Below, one piece after another: positions 1 through 12,710 of a stretch of DNA of 64,000 nt. Source of the DNA: Neoscytalidium dimidiatum (lineage: Eukaryota; Ascomycota; Dothideomycetes; Botryosphaeriales; Botryosphaeriaceae); contig CM074703.1 in assembly GCA_037367355.1 (NCBI GenBank), positions 2,914,001 through 2,978,000 on the forward strand. The letters run 5' to 3'. The translations under genes were made by a program, and so were the position numbers. Numbering within the stretch: position 1 is the stretch's first letter; each line of letters begins with the position of its first letter. The notes under the pieces are model-generated. The model did not search any database and was not told where the DNA came from. It saw only the letters and a program-made list of their open reading frames with translations.

Positions 1-3000
1 CAGGAAGGATGAGGAATAGGAGATCTATTAGGGAGCCCGAAAACTTTGCATCGTGGAGGAAAGATCTCTTACCCGAGAGATCGGGTTCTTTTTCCGGAGT
101 TTCGCGGGATATGCTGGCGGATCTAACGCAATGTTCCCTTTACCTCTCTCGTTGTGGTGTGTACAAAAAATGGGGGGTCTGGCTTTTGAAGGTTTAGGAA
201 AAGGATTTGTGAATACGACTTATCTCCCAGCTCTGAACCATGGTAGAATCTATAGATATATAGGTGGCGTGTACGATAGAAGCATATTCTTCTGATGAAG
301 CAGAAGACATAGTGAGCATGGCATGAACGGAGATTGAAATTCGTATCTTGCTCAAAAGAAAAGAAAAGAAAAAAAAAGTCGCTTTGGATGTTGTTGCTTC
401 AAAAGTGACGAGTATTTAAATTGAACAGCACGGTACAATCCGCGGAGTCCGTACTTAGATGTTGCACTACACCAGCCTGTCGAATGCTAAAGAAGTTCGA
501 CTATCTTAAGCTATTGGCCTTGCTAACCTCGGTCAATTCGCAGTTGAAATCTCTTCTCCGCTTTTCTTGTGCCTTTGTGGTTATACATCGTCAGTATTTT
601 GCAATATTTATGATCCTTCTTCATCATCGCTGTGGCTTTCTTTTTTTTTTTTTTCCGATGGACCTAGGTTTAAGCGCTGACGAATTTGCCCGTCACTTTA
701 TCTGCCTATCCACAGCTTCCTCGCAGATCCTACAATCTTAGTAGATGATGTCTCTTATTACATCCTGACGAAAGTAACTTCTTTCAACATTGTCGAATCT
801 TGATTTCTTCTACCGTCTATCTTCATTGTTGCCTTTGAAACCCTTTTGCCTTATAATCCCCTTGTATGAGATCGTGGAAATACAGTTGAAGCTCAATGTA
901 AATCCAATTTGAACATGTATCGTCTACAATTAAGTAGTGTCAAATCATGATCCTGTAACTTGAACTGGGCAAGGTGATCAGTATACGGCAAGTTTACGCC
1001 TTATGTAAAGCTATTCGGAGAGTTGCGGAACGTCAAACACGAGTGTGTGTGACTGATGCCGAGATCAGATGCTATGCATAAAGAATTCAGGTCAAGTGAT
1101 TGGCAGTGGTCTCATGGGTGTAGTATGGCAGATACACCTGTTGTTAATAGGTCAGGGCTCGTCTTTCACTAACGTTAAATGTCATGTAGCCTTAGAAGTA
1201 GATAGTAGATGAGAGTTTTATCAGAGCCACTTCTTGAGCCAACAATATATATGGAGACCACACTGTCTTTATGTTTCGATTTATCAAGCCGGGTAGGAAG
1301 TTTCAAAGCCTTCGCTTTCCCTACTTGTGGAGAAACTCTTGGATCCAGACCGTCACTCGTATGTCTCAATTGTGGACTTATCCTTTAACGCAGAGTAAGT
1401 GCACATTCCGGCCATTTTGTTGATGATTCTGGCCATGATCATTAGTTGAACTCAGTCAGCATCTTATTTTGATATAGAGTTTTCATATCGAGTTACCTAA
1501 CTGAATGAAACAGCAAGAAAACCAAGGACAAACATGTGGCGGCTGTTGACGTACCACATGAGTTTCGAGGAGATTTGGGTAAGCACGATGATAGTCGCCA
1601 TATAACAGTCCCGGTGAACACCATCCAGATGTATACATAGCGGAAAGCGCAGCTCCGTAGTAACTTGCACATCCGCAAAACAGGAATGAGAGCAAAGTGA
1701 GGTCAAATGAAGAGAGCGGCGAAAAGTTTGGCGTGGAAACAGAGCGGTTGTCTCCATTCATCGGTACTAGTATCTTCGCGATAGGATTGAAGGTATCCAT
1801 ATTTGCAATGCGATCGCTTGCCTTGTGACTCGCTCATTTATGCCCTTCACCTTTCTTCACCATCCATGCAGATCAGGGTCGCAGAAAGGGTCCAAAGGGT
1901 CCACGCACGTATCCAAATCAAGTAAAACGCTAAAAAACCCGCAACTTCGAACGTCTGGCTGCAATTTTTGGGGACTATACTATCGATTTTGTGGGTCCAA
2001 GGGTAAGGTTTCCGTGTCTGTGGTTGGTCGGGTGAGATTTAGCGCAGGTAGCTGTGGTGGTGTAGGTGGAGCGGCAAGCTGAAATAAAAAAGAAGAGCAT
2101 CGGCAATGGACCCTTTTTCCACTTTAGGACGTGCAATCCGAGTTCGAATCTGGGAGAGGACAAAGGAAAAAGAAATTGTTCGCTGCGGGCAGAGAGAAGA
2201 GCTGATGAACACTTTCTCAGGTATGTGACCTCACTTCCGTTCGAAGACATAGCTGAGTAGGCCTCTCCTCTTTCAGCGGCACGTATATTCTACGCTACCC
2301 AACCAATTTGCCGGATCTACTAATGTAAGATTAATAAGAATTGAGGCGGCGGTTATCTTCTATGGCTTTCATCCGCCACTCCTGAAACTTAGGCAGAGTT
2401 TGCCGCGGCTGGGAAAGTATAGTAGATTTACCGGCGCAAAGATAGAAACCACTTGTAGATTAGCGTCCCGATAGTATTGCTCGATCAAAACTCTCTTCAG
2501 CGTCGCGAGTGTCTGCATCGGCGCCTAATGTTGTAGTGTTCTTAATAATGATCATCTTACGGCAACTCGCCGTGCACGCTGATTTTTGAGAAAATGATTT
2601 CTTAATCCAAACATGCCAATTTAGTCAAGGAGGAAAAGAACTGACTCTGTCTTTTTTTTTTTTAAAAAAGAACCAATAGAAATACAAACCTTACGGAATA
2701 GTATTGCTGGATCAGGGATTCGGCTGGGCGGGCTGGGAGGTGGCATTCGATCTGGAGTGTCAGGGTTTGCTCACTTCCTATCCGGAATGGAGTGCTGCGA
2801 CAGTTGGCTCCAAAACCCCCACCAAATAGAGAAATATAGTGTAGTAGGTATCTCTTCTTTTGTTTCAAGGGCAGAATGCAGACTCGGTGGATTCGCTTGG
2901 CTATAACTTCAGTTGGCCATTTATCTTCATGGTGGTCGGAAGTTGCATTAGACCATTAGCGTCGAGTGACGATTAAATTGCATGCACGAGCAGTAATGCT

Positions 3001-3958
3001 GTCGTGCGGCGCTGAGGCTACTGAGTAAATTACAGTTCCCGGACCGAACGGTATGGGGATCTGATTCTGGTTACTTCGTTGAGACTAAACGCGGACTGCG
3101 CAAGTTTCAGAGTACATGATCGTGGCCATCCAGTTAGAGCAAGCGCAGTGAGCCGTAGGATGTGGTTTAGTGCGAAACTGCTCTTATGCTGAGGTTCAAA
3201 CTATGGTTACTGACTAGAAGACTACCTCTTTTTCCAGATCCAGCCTGCCACTCTCGATTGACAGGACCATATCGTAATGGTTGCTTCCCTAGCTCACTGC
3301 ATCAAAATCACGCAAGAAACACAACAAGACAGCTAGCAAAAGCTTCGAACATCGACGTTGGCTCATACTACAAAGTCGACCCATAACACTATCCACGCGC
3401 GCGCCCCCCTCGAATAACCCTTTTTTATGGTCCCGGAGAGAAGAACAAATAAAAGAGGAAGAAAAGAAATCCCAGAAGCATCGCTAAACGCAGCGACATC
3501 TCGTACATGATACTCCTCATAGCCATCCATCTCGCCCCCGCATACCCTCTTTATCTCGTCGAGAGAAAAAGAATAAGGAGACAAAGGGTAGCAAAAGAAG
3601 AAAACCTCCATCATCACATCAATGCGTCACAGAAAAGGAAGTGGGAAAAGGGAGAACTATGTAGCAACGCCTTTATCACGACCTCAGCACCACCCGCTAT
3701 CACAATGAGAAAGAAAACCCCTGACCTAAATATACACCACCAGACCGCCCAGAGTGAGAAGAAGCCATGATCAGGATGGAGAAGCAGGGCGGAGTGGGAG
3801 TGAAAAAGGCCCGCTCAAAGCTCCGTGTCCATCTCTCCATCCTCGTTGTTGATTGTATTCGCTGCCGGACGTTGTTGTTCCACGACGCCAAGCAAGCGCG
3901 CGTAAGGAACCGTGATACGCTGAAGATCGCGATGTTTTCCTATCAACGGGTTAACTAA
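1..3958. other. Gene-poor, relatively AT-rich interval
   Basis: No reading frame here resembles a known protein or joins into a convincing spliced gene. The base composition is visibly lower in GC than the coding blocks to the right, with several oligo-T and oligo-A runs (for example near 640-655 and 2650-2665). The right end (about 3400-3958) should include the 3' UTR of the minus-strand HIR1 gene. Hydrophobic fragments in three frames at 1483-1800 are mentioned as a weak finding only. Confidence 0.6.
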
Positions 3959-6900
3959 CTACGTCGAAACCGTTCGTGGTGCTCCAAACTTACCGAGTAC
4001 GACTACAACTTCCTTAAGCAATTCCTCCCTCTTCCAGCCCACCAGCTCGTCTTTCTGGGTGCCGAGGGGCGCTGGACCGTTCGTCGTAGTCAGCGCCTCT
4101 CCATCCGTCTTCTCACCGTCTTTGTCGTCGTCATCTTCGAAGATGTTGCCCATTAGACTCCGCAGCAATTCCTCGATCTTGCCTTTCAGCCCTTCAGCAC
4201 CTAGCCGCTTGGCGTACATGAGCAGGTAGATCTTGAACTCCTCGCGCGCTCCCAGGGTCATCGCAGCCGCGACCCTATTCTCGAGGTGCGCGATGCTGAC
4301 ACTGGACTCCAAGTTCTCGAAACCCTCGGCTGATAGCAACGCTTTGATGAGTCGTGAGAGGTAGAACGAGCGGCCGCGTAGCAAGGTGTTATTCGTGGTG
4401 TTGCGCTCCAGCAGTGGAATGATGCCCGCGGATATGTTCTCCGGCGCGACTTCGTCCATATCCTTCTCTCTGTTCCTCTCGCTCTTATTCGCAGCGGCAC
4501 TTGAAGAGAGGTTGCCAACGGATGAGTCTGTAGTGTTCCAATATTGCGATCCCACAGCCCACCACGGCTCCGACAGTCGTTGCCAGGCGTAGAGCAATGG
4601 AGAGTAAGTGTAGCCATCACCATTCGACAGAGCAACGATGACCCGCCCCGCTGAATTAAGGCGGGCGAAGATGATACCTGGAGTGTTGGTGAGATGCGGG
4701 CCCTGCGTATGGATTGCTGCATCGAGGATAGGAGCAACGGAGACTGGGGGATGGGGAGCCGAGAGCGTTTTAATGTTCCACACGTAGCAAAGGCCCACGG
4801 CTGTGATGCATAGCAGCCACCATCCTCTGCAGTCAATAATCACTGGCGTGGCTTCAAGCGTCAAGGGGTTGAGCAATCGTCGTCCTGCAGGAGTCCAGAC
4901 GTGGATTGTTGCGTCCTCACATGCTGCCGCCCAGAAGTTTGGATTTCCTGTGAGAAGTATGACTTGCCTTGGTAGGAAGTCCTGCCATAGGTTCTGGCCT
5001 TTCTTCGTGCAGGTGATGCGTGTAGGATCCCTATCTTGCGGTCGACCTGTTCTTGAAGGGGTAGTCGCATTTCGAGCTTCTAGCATTACCAAGTCTTCGT
5101 TGTTCGATGAGTTATCTCCAGCCTGTGGAGGTTCGCTCGCATCCATGGTGCGAATGATGACAGTACGAATCAGGGGGACCGCCAACCTCAATTGGCTCAC
5201 TGACAGGCTGGGGTTGACAATCGCTGGTCGGAGAGGTTCAGGAACCTCGACTTCCGAGGGTCTATCAGAGGTCTTGGGCGGCGCCAGTCCATCAGAAGTG
5301 TTTACCACAATAGGAGCAGAGCCGTTTGCAGTCGCCCTCGCGAACCTCCTCTCGGTCCTGTGGTCAACATCACCCTCGATCTCAGCAAACTTGCGCTTGT
5401 TCCCGAGGAAGAGGCCCGTCACGCCTCCTTTAGGAAAACCGTCGTACGGTTTCGACAAATCGAGAGTGTTATGCGGAGTATCATTGCGGGCTCCGGGGGC
5501 TCCTCTTGTCTGCTGAGTAGAGACTAGCTGCGTCTGAGGGAGGGATGATTCCGCCGGGCCGGTAGTAGATGCTGACACTAGAAGGGGAGCTATCCTCTTT
5601 TTGCCATCCTTGGTGACGGTCACACGTTGCTTGAGCTTATCTACTCTGGTATCTCCTGATGACTGAGGAGCCGCTTGTGCCTGTGTTCCCGGAGCTTGGC
5701 CATTGGTGGTCGCTGGCTGGGCGTTCAATTGAGGCGCAGTAACCCCGTTTGTTTGGGTAGTGCCGCCGATGCCGTTCGCCGTGGTGGGCGTAGGAATGCC
5801 TCCGTCGCCCATCAATTCGCCCATGCGTCCTTGGACTCCCTTCAGTTCGCCAGCCTTACTTCCTTCTTCGAGGAGCAATGCGTCGGTCCCTTCAACCATC
5901 CCCAGCCTTCGGCCAGCACCAAACTTTTGCAGAGCTTTGTCACTCTCTGAGAGCGGTGCAACGTATCCTAACTCACCCGGCTCAAACACGGCCCCCATGA
6001 TACTGCCGTCAAGACTTGTCAAGAATAGCTTCTCCCCATCTGGTGACCACGACAGGTCGGAGATAGATTTACTTGAAAGTTCCTGAGTTATGACAAAAGG
6101 CCGGGCAAAACTTGTGTTCCAGATACTCAGCGTCTTGTCCTGGCCTGCACAGGCAATGACGGTGACGGAAGGGAGGTTGTTGTTGCCATTCGCATCTTTG
6201 TGCGCATCTGTGAGAGGTTCCCTGTAAAACATGCGCGGAGAGAAAGCGCACACCTCCACTGGCCCTTCATGGCCAATCAAGTTGATGTCACTCTCCCATG
6301 ATCCTCTGTTGATGATAGCCACGGAGCTCACCGGGCCATTGGTGGCGTTCGCCGCCGCTATGTGATTTCCATCGGGCGACCAAGAACAGCGCCGAAAGTA
6401 TGTTGTGAGTGGTGAGGTGACGAACGGGGCGAGGATAGTGGTCTCAAGGGTGAAGTTGTTCACCGAATCCTGCGCCGTCGCATTGGGGGCCGGCGGCGTG
6501 AAACGGAATAATTTGATGGTACGGTCGTCGCTAGCAGTCGCGAAATATTTGTTCGCCGGGTCGAAAGTAATACCCTTGACGTGGCTCTGGTGGCTGTTGA
6601 TGGTCTTGAGCTTCTCAAAAGTGTGTCCCGACCAAACCACCACCTTGGAGTCCAAGCCTACGGACACCAGAATTGACGAGTCGTAGGACCAGCCGAGGTC
6701 TTGAACATCGTTGTCATGGCCGATCAAGCGCCGCAGAACGCGCCAATTCTCAACGGGTGGCTCTTCGTTGCTTCCTGCACTGTCTCTTAGCAATGTCCAC
6801 CACACCGGCGGATGTGATGCCCGTACCAAATGTAGAGTGTGATACAGGATTAGGATCCAGTACGTAGACACACACGACTCTATCGTCGGCGCCCGAGGCA

Positions 6901-7320
6901 AGGTATTTGCCGTTGCCGGAAAAGCGTACGGTGTGGATGGTACCCGAGTGGTTGCTGACGGCGGCGAGTTGGCGGGGCTTCTTGTAGTCGGGGTTTGCGG
7001 AGTTCATGATAGCCTCAGTCGACCAGATTCGGACGTGTCCATCTACGCGGAATGTTCAGCATAGCGGCAGGCGGAAGGGTATGCGCTGGAAGAATGGCTC
7101 GAAGATCTATCGCAAGCTATTGACGTACCTCCAGCGGCGGTAGCAAGCCTGTTGCCGTCGGGCGAGACATGGCAGCTGTACACTTCGAAGTCCTTGAGCT
7201 CACCTGTGCAATCGCGCGCATTAGCAATGATCCAGAAGCGCAACGGCGCGCACTTGGGCCGGCAGTCGCGCGGAGGAGCTCACCGGGGTGCGTCAACCAG
7301 ACGGGCTTGACAATGTGCAT
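3959..7320 (-). CDS. HIR1: HIR complex histone chaperone subunit Hir1 (HIRA family)
   Basis: Four exons: 7284-7320, 7129-7203, 6827-7042 and 3959-6774, with GT-AG introns of 52-86 bp. They join in phase to give 1047 residues. The first exon (MHIVKPVWLTHPG) is the typical HIRA start. An N-terminal WD40 propeller runs to about residue 385, with repeats such as GHDNDVQDLGWSYDSSILVS and SHVKGITFDPANKYFATASD. The B domain that binds the histone chaperone Asf1 is seen as KDGKKRIAPLLV near residues 498-509. The C-terminal third carries the Hira domain (for example ILDAAIHTQGPHLTNTPGII). The family deposits H3-H4 independently of replication and represses histone genes in the nucleus. Low-complexity Thr/Gln/Gly linkers lie between the propeller and the B domain. 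The assignment is secure. Confidence 0.95.
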
Positions 7321-8102
7321 GTTGGCAGTGCGCTTTGAGGCGCTTCCTCATAATCAGGCCGGGGGCGCGGTGAGGAAGTCGCGATGCGGGGCGGAGGCGG
7401 TGGTCGTGGTGCTCGAGATGCTGTTGCAAGTCAAGCCGGAGCTGGTGAACGCGCGCGCTCCAAGCGGCGGAGCTGCCCGTGCGCTTGGCGCGTCCGCGGG
7501 CGGTGACGTCTCGGCTCAGGCACCACTATTTATGCGTCCAGCCAGCTCTCATTCGCGCGGGCCACTTGTCTAGCGGCTGTTGGCTGCCAGTCATGTTGAC
7601 AATGTTAAGGTCTAAAAGTATTGCAAAGATAAGACCATCTCATGTGTATACATTTAGAGCAATCGCCTGGGCAGAAGTATGCTAAGTGTTGTTGAGGATC
7701 CACCTTTGGGCAGCTTTGCTTGCTATAATTCACGCTCTTCATGCAATCTCATGGATCACCCGGTAGATCCTCCAGAACGCCGGCAAACCCTCCGGAGACT
7801 CCCCCACACCAGATAGAGCCTATCAGCTTCTCGAGGCAAACAGGGTCGATGAGAACCACAACGCGCCATGCGGCAGAAGAGATCACCCTTCAGACGAATT
7901 AGGCCAACTTAACCTAGGTACCTCCAGTTGTCATCCAGACGCAAATTGATGTTATACATTTACAATCCGAATGACTGCTTCCAACACTGTCCCGGCCGTG
8001 ATACGCGAAAGGCCCGCTGTTACAATTCCTTCGGAAGTTACTGCAGGTTACACTGTGATTCCTTCTTACTACCCACTGTGGGTCCGTCCTCCTCGGTCCA
8101 AA
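7321..8102. other. Intergenic: HIR1 upstream region and 3' region of the next minus-strand gene
   Basis: No supported gene. The left part is GC-rich and should hold the HIR1 promoter. The right part (about 7600-8100) is more AT-rich and should hold the 3' UTR of the gene ending at 8103. No clear element stands out. Confidence 0.5.
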
Positions 8103-9356
8103 CTATTGCATGCCCTCCATGAGCTCAACCTTGTCGAGGACCATCCCTCTCAGGCCCGCCCACTCCCTTAATTCATTCCACTCCTCCCCCTCTTCCTCCC
8201 CCTTCCTATTAGGGTCTTTAAACCCCCAAGCCTGCGCAACCCTATCCACCGCGGCGCGCTCTTCCTCTCTCAAGTACCGCTCAGACAATGCCATGCCCGT
8301 TGCCCATGATATCCTGTCCATCTGATCGTTTGCGGTCGTGACTGCCACCACTCCAATCGTCGAAACGGCTCCCACGTACGCTAATATACCAATCATGGCC
8401 ATCTGCGTAGCTGTATGAGGGTTGACGACTTGCTGATAGTCCGCGAACTTCGAAGCCAAGACGTAAGCAGCTCCGGGAGCAAGTGCAAGACTTGCAACTG
8501 GCGGCATAATCTTTCTCAATACCGTAGCCCGGCGATAGGCAGGCTGCCGGAAGGTAAGCTCGATTATGGACAAGGCCAGGTGCAAGTCCTTGACGTTTAT
8601 TGCTGCATTGAGTGCGCAGTTCGCGACATCAGATGGTACAGCGGATGCTGGGCTGTTCGGCTTCGGATTGCTGTACCTCACCGGCGACGTATTCGGGGTC
8701 GCGACGGGCTTATTCGCGTACAGGTGGAGGACCTCTGGAAAGCTCTCCGGCCGCTCCAGTATAGACTGGGTCGTAACATAGGCGTCCAAGACCTTTGGCG
8801 AAATGAATACAGGCGGGTGCTGCATCAGCCTATACAGTAATGTCGAGAGCACATCAATTGACTCCGAAAGGCCAGTCGCATGCGGATCCTGATCTAATAG
8901 CACCGATGTAGGCGTCGGCGTCTCCTCAGCACCAGCCCTTTTGGGGCCGGTCAAAGACTCGGCAGCTGATTGTGCAGCTTTGAGAGCCTCCAGAAGAACG
9001 TCTTCTGAAGGCACAGATTCGCTGTTGAGTATAGCAAGGATGGCTTGCTGCGCTTTTTCGACCTCCGCGGCGGCATTGGTAGCAGGTGGCTTATTCGCAT
9101 CGCTGGTGCTGACTGTACGGAGATTGAGTCGACTCGTAATTGATTGGGATGCGTGCGGCACTGGGCTTCTCCGAGACCGATTTTGTAAGCGCTGGAGCGG
9201 GCTGCGAGGACACGGTCTGGCGGCGGCAGAGGCGGAAGCCAATGGACGGCGCTGCTGCCGCCATTTCGGTTGTCGCACGATATATTCGCACAGCTGGCAT
9301 GGCGATACCGATGCAGGTGCGGAGCGCGCACGGAGAAGGCGCGACGACGAGTTCAT
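8103..9356 (-). CDS. Conserved-looking mitochondrial membrane protein, function unknown
   Basis: A single exon of 417 residues. The first 80 or so residues are rich in Arg, Ser and Ala with almost no acidic residues, and read as a mitochondrial presequence ending near LNLRTVSTSDA. Two hydrophobic stretches near the C-terminal half (IMPPVASLALAPGAAYVLAS and MAMIGILAYVGAVSTIGVVA) look like membrane segments. A charged tail (YLREEERAAVDRVAQAWGF) follows. This fits an inner-membrane protein, but I do not recognise a catalytic motif or a named family. The start is the first Met of the frame and gives a complete targeting sequence. The gene lies head-to-head with verprolin, 310 bp between start codons. 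Confidence 0.75.
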   Translation of the reverse strand: MNSSSRLLRARSAPASVSPCQLCEYIVRQPKWRQQRRPLASASAAARPCPRSPLQRLQNRSRRSPVPHASQSITSRLNLRTVSTSDANKPPATNAAAEVEKAQQAILAILNSESVPSEDVLLEALKAAQSAAESLTGPKRAGAEETPTPTSVLLDQDPHATGLSESIDVLSTLLYRLMQHPPVFISPKVLDAYVTTQSILERPESFPEVLHLYANKPVATPNTSPVRYSNPKPNSPASAVPSDVANCALNAAINVKDLHLALSIIELTFRQPAYRRATVLRKIMPPVASLALAPGAAYVLASKFADYQQVVNPHTATQMAMIGILAYVGAVSTIGVVAVTTANDQMDRISWATGMALSERYLREEERAAVDRVAQAWGFKDPNRKGEEEGEEWNELREWAGLRGMVLDKVELMEGMQ

Positions 9357-9666
9357 TTTGTGCGTTGCGGAGGGAGGGCGGCGGCGGCGATGCCAGAAAG
9401 TTTAGGTTGCCGCGTCGGTGATGACGATTCCCAGCGCGGTGGTGGCTGCGGCTGTGCGGTGCGAGCCACTGCCACAGGGCAGGCATCTCAGCCCAAGACC
9501 CGACATCATTCGCTCCCGTGCCTGTTTCTCACTCTTCAACATCACCACCCTCCGCCCTCTCTTCGCCGTGCTTCGCGGCACCCACGCACCGATCGTCTGC
9601 CTGTGTCGATATAGCTCTGGGTCCTCCCTCCGTCCAGCTTGACCGCGCACACACGACATCTCCGCA
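9357..9666. promoter_or_regulatory. Shared upstream region of two divergent genes
   Basis: A 310-bp gap separates the start codons of the mitochondrial membrane protein (minus) and verprolin (plus), so both promoters and both 5' UTRs must lie here or overlap the neighbouring transcript. The stretch before the verprolin ATG is pyrimidine-rich (for example around 9530-9565), as is common upstream of ascomycete start codons. No TATA element is obvious. Confidence 0.4.
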
Positions 9667-11060
9667 ATGCCCGCGCCGCCGCCTCCACCACCTCCCCCTC
9701 CGCCGCCAGGCGCTGCTGGCGGTCCGCCTCCTCCGCCACCTCCTCCCCCAGGCGGCTTGCCCGCGCGCCCTCCCGCCGGCGCTGGAAAAGACAGGGTGCG
9801 TGCAGATACCTCCGCTAGTTACATCTCTCCACGGGCTGCTGCTGATGACGCAAACAGGGAGCACTGCTCGGCGACATCCGCTCAGGCGCGAAGCTAAAGA
9901 AAGTCACCCAAATCAACGACCGCTCGGCACCGCAGATTGGCAAAGTGCTTGATGGGCCCTCCGGCCCTCCAATGGGCGCCCCGCCCGTTCCCGGAATGGC
10001 TCCCAAGCCCCCAGGCGGACTCGCACCACCCGTTCCAGGCGGCAACAGAGTAAGGAGCAACAGCGATACTGGGGACAGCTCAGGAGGGGCCGCCTCTGGC
10101 GGAGCGCCGCAGCTAGCAGGAATATTTGCAGGTGTAGGCATGCCAAAGCTCCGAAAGACTGGCAAGAGCGGAGTCGACACGGGAGCAGAGGGCGATTCGC
10201 CATATCTGTCAGATCCGGAGACGACTCGTTCGCGGACAGCGCCCAAGCCTCCCACAGGTCTAGCACCTACTCCTCCCTCAGCTCCACGGCCACCTGGAGG
10301 CGCCCCGCCACTCCCGCCCAACGTTGCAGCTCTCAAAAACTCCCTCCGGCCAGCCTCGTCGCACGGTGCTCTCGGTGGGAAGCCGAAGCCACCACCACCA
10401 GTAGGCAAGAAGCCACCTGTTCCTCCACCCGCGTCGCGGAAACCCTCAACTCCCGCTCCACCGCCGCCGCCCTCTGCGGCACCGTCACCTCCCGCTCCGC
10501 CGCCTCCACCTCCCTCTTCCGCCCCCCGACCGCCCTCGCGCGCTACACCTCCGCCCCCGCCGGGCCCGCCCCCGCCACCCACCAACGGCCACACACCCTC
10601 CCTAGCCGAACAAGCTGCTCGCAATGCCTTCGGCCGCGCCTCTCCAGCCGCTCCTCCGCCGCCGCCGCCCGCATCGCCACCGCGGCTACCCTCCTCTCCC
10701 GCTCCGCCGCCACCCCCGAGCGCTGCCCCATCCGCTCCATCCGCACCTCCCCCACCGCCCGGAGCACCACCTGTCAGAGCGCCCACAGTAGCCGCGCCGC
10801 CGCCGCCGCCGCCGCCTGCCGCTTCTGCCCCACCGCCGCGCGCTGTAACCATGGACCCCAGTGCCTTCACGCTGACGAACGGCGGCTCGGCGAGGAGCTC
10901 TGCGCCCGTGAGCCCCGGCCAGCTACGCATCAACGACGGCCGCTGGAAGTTCCAGGACGACTCGCAGCTGCCGAAGCCGCGCGACTTCACCGGCGTTCCG
11001 AAGAAGTATAGAGCTGGGCGGGGGAGCAGTGTGCCGCTGGACCTGAGCTCGTACGAATGA
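9667..11060 (+). CDS. VRP1: Verprolin/WIP-like actin-binding protein
   Basis: Two exons, 9667-9795 and 9858-11060, joined across a 62-bp intron (GTGCGT...CAG) in phase 0, give 443 residues. The intron interrupts the WH2 actin-monomer-binding motif; the spliced sequence reads KDRGALLGDIRSGAKLKKV at about residues 41-60. A long poly-proline start precedes it, and Pro-rich SH3/profilin-type blocks follow to about residue 390. The C-terminal WH1-partner region (INDGRWKFQDDSQLPKPRDF) is the segment that WIP and verprolin use to bind WASP/Las17. The family couples WASP and type I myosin to Arp2/3-driven actin patches in endocytosis and polarised growth. The Pro-rich middle is biased enough that antisense frames stay open. 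Identification rests on WH2 plus the C-terminal motif. Confidence 0.92.
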
Positions 11061-12710
11061 GCGAACCCCCAAAGCCGATGGGGACATGTAGAGCGGCCAA
11101 TGAACGAATGAAACGGTCGTGTGTTGCGGGGATTGCATCCCAATCCAGCCTTTCCCTTTTAGTTTGTGGTCATTTGCCTGGAGTTAGGAGACAGGGAAGG
11201 AGAGGGGGAGCAGTGAGTGTGTGCGCTGGCTCTTCTCTTGGGTAAACTCTTTTCCTTTGTTATTCTTTTTCCTTTACTCTTTTGCACAAGGCGGGACGGA
11301 CTGGAGGAACGGACAACTTTAACATTATTCTGCTTATAAAAAGGACCGGGCGGGGGTCATCATCTGGGTGGGGAGGGGGGTTTTTGACGCGCACAAAGAC
11401 AAATATCTTGGTTTCTTCCCGCCAAAGGCAAAAAGCAAACGGGCCCGTGTTTCGAGATGGTTCAGTCAGTCAGGTTACTACCCGCATACCCCCTGTCGTT
11501 TTGTTGTGTGTCCTTCATTTGGGATCTATAGACAATTGAAAGCATAATTTTCCCAATGTCAGGGTCTATTGATACAATTTGATATGGATCGGAGCTGCGT
11601 GCACACTCGCATGAAAGAGTACCTGTCGACCGACTATTACCTACTCTGATACTTCAGAGCGAGACTATTGTTTGGCAAAGGAATCAGATCTCGTACACAA
11701 GATACATGTTCCATCAGCTTTGCGAGATTCGTTCTTGCTCACTCTATCTGGTAAGCTTGATCGTCAGTACGGATGTTGACCAGCGTCGGAATAGCTTTTA
11801 CAGATCCACCAAGCGAATCGAATGGGCCAGAAGGCAGGACTAGCATCTCAGTGGTCGTAGGCGGCTTTGATGGTGATCGTCTTTGGTCACAGCTGGGCCG
11901 GAACAGCTTCGACGAAGGCGTTGCTGGCGGCTAGGAACGCGACGATATATGGGGCGGTAGTTATTTGACTGCGTTAATACTCAGTGGAGCAGTATTGAGC
12001 TGCTTGGTCAGATGTCTGAGGGACACTTTGACACAAATTGTATGGATGTGAGATACCTTGCTTGAAAGAAGGGTTTACAGAATAGCCTGTCAGCGGTATA
12101 TATCACAAAGGCTCTTACGATTAGAATAATTCTCTTTGCTTAATTGCGTGCGGAATGGCGCAGTCACACGTACAAAGTATGGATTATATGGCTCACCTTT
12201 TTAACAGGCTTGCATGAAATTAAAGACAGACATGGACCCAAGGATTTTTAATGCATATCTCTACACGGTAGCTTGGTATAAGATAGGACATTATACAACT
12301 CCACTCCACTCAAATATTGCAAGACCGGATAAGAGCTAAACGATTGGTTTCATCACGACCAGACCAGCAACCAGATATAGAGCGCGTAGAGATGAAGCAT
12401 TGACCTGGGGAAGACGGTTAATGTAACATTGTTGTAATCTCTAATCTTAGGCTTGTTGCTGTCAGCACGTTGTCAGACGACCATGTAAAATTCTAGTCGC
12501 AGTTCTCCTATTCTCAGTGACGGACCCATATACTCCCCTCCCCATTCCGCACTGCAATGTCTAAAAGTTTCCGAAGATAATCCCGTTCCATGCACCACTT
12601 ACTCCGCCCAATGCTATATACACCGCGCAATGCAATTCCTTCCAGACCATGCAAAGACCGTTGCAAAGGACGAGTCCAACCTTCCACTGGCCTTCACCTT
12701 CCGCTTCCCT
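11061..12710. other. Convergent intergenic interval between verprolin and SLD3
   Basis: About 1.65 kb between two converging genes. The first 450 bp is G-rich with pyrimidine runs and should be verprolin 3' UTR. From about 11500 to 12550 the DNA is AT-rich with no supported gene. Nothing with clear structure was seen. Confidence 0.5.

Noticed and set aside
2131..2161. tRNA-like B-box (GTTCGAATC) on the plus strand
   Set aside because: The T-arm has one mismatch. No complementary acceptor strand, and only a poor A-box (near 2048, too far away), can be found upstream.
1..3958. Possible RIP-mutated repeat because of lower GC
   Set aside because: The GC drop is mild, similar AT-rich gaps occur elsewhere in the window, and no duplicated copy or transposon remnant is visible.
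9945..11143. 442-codon minus-strand frame opposite verprolin
   Set aside because: A Gly/Ala/Arg-rich mirror of the proline-rich verprolin codons; the WH2 and C-terminal motifs are on the plus strand.
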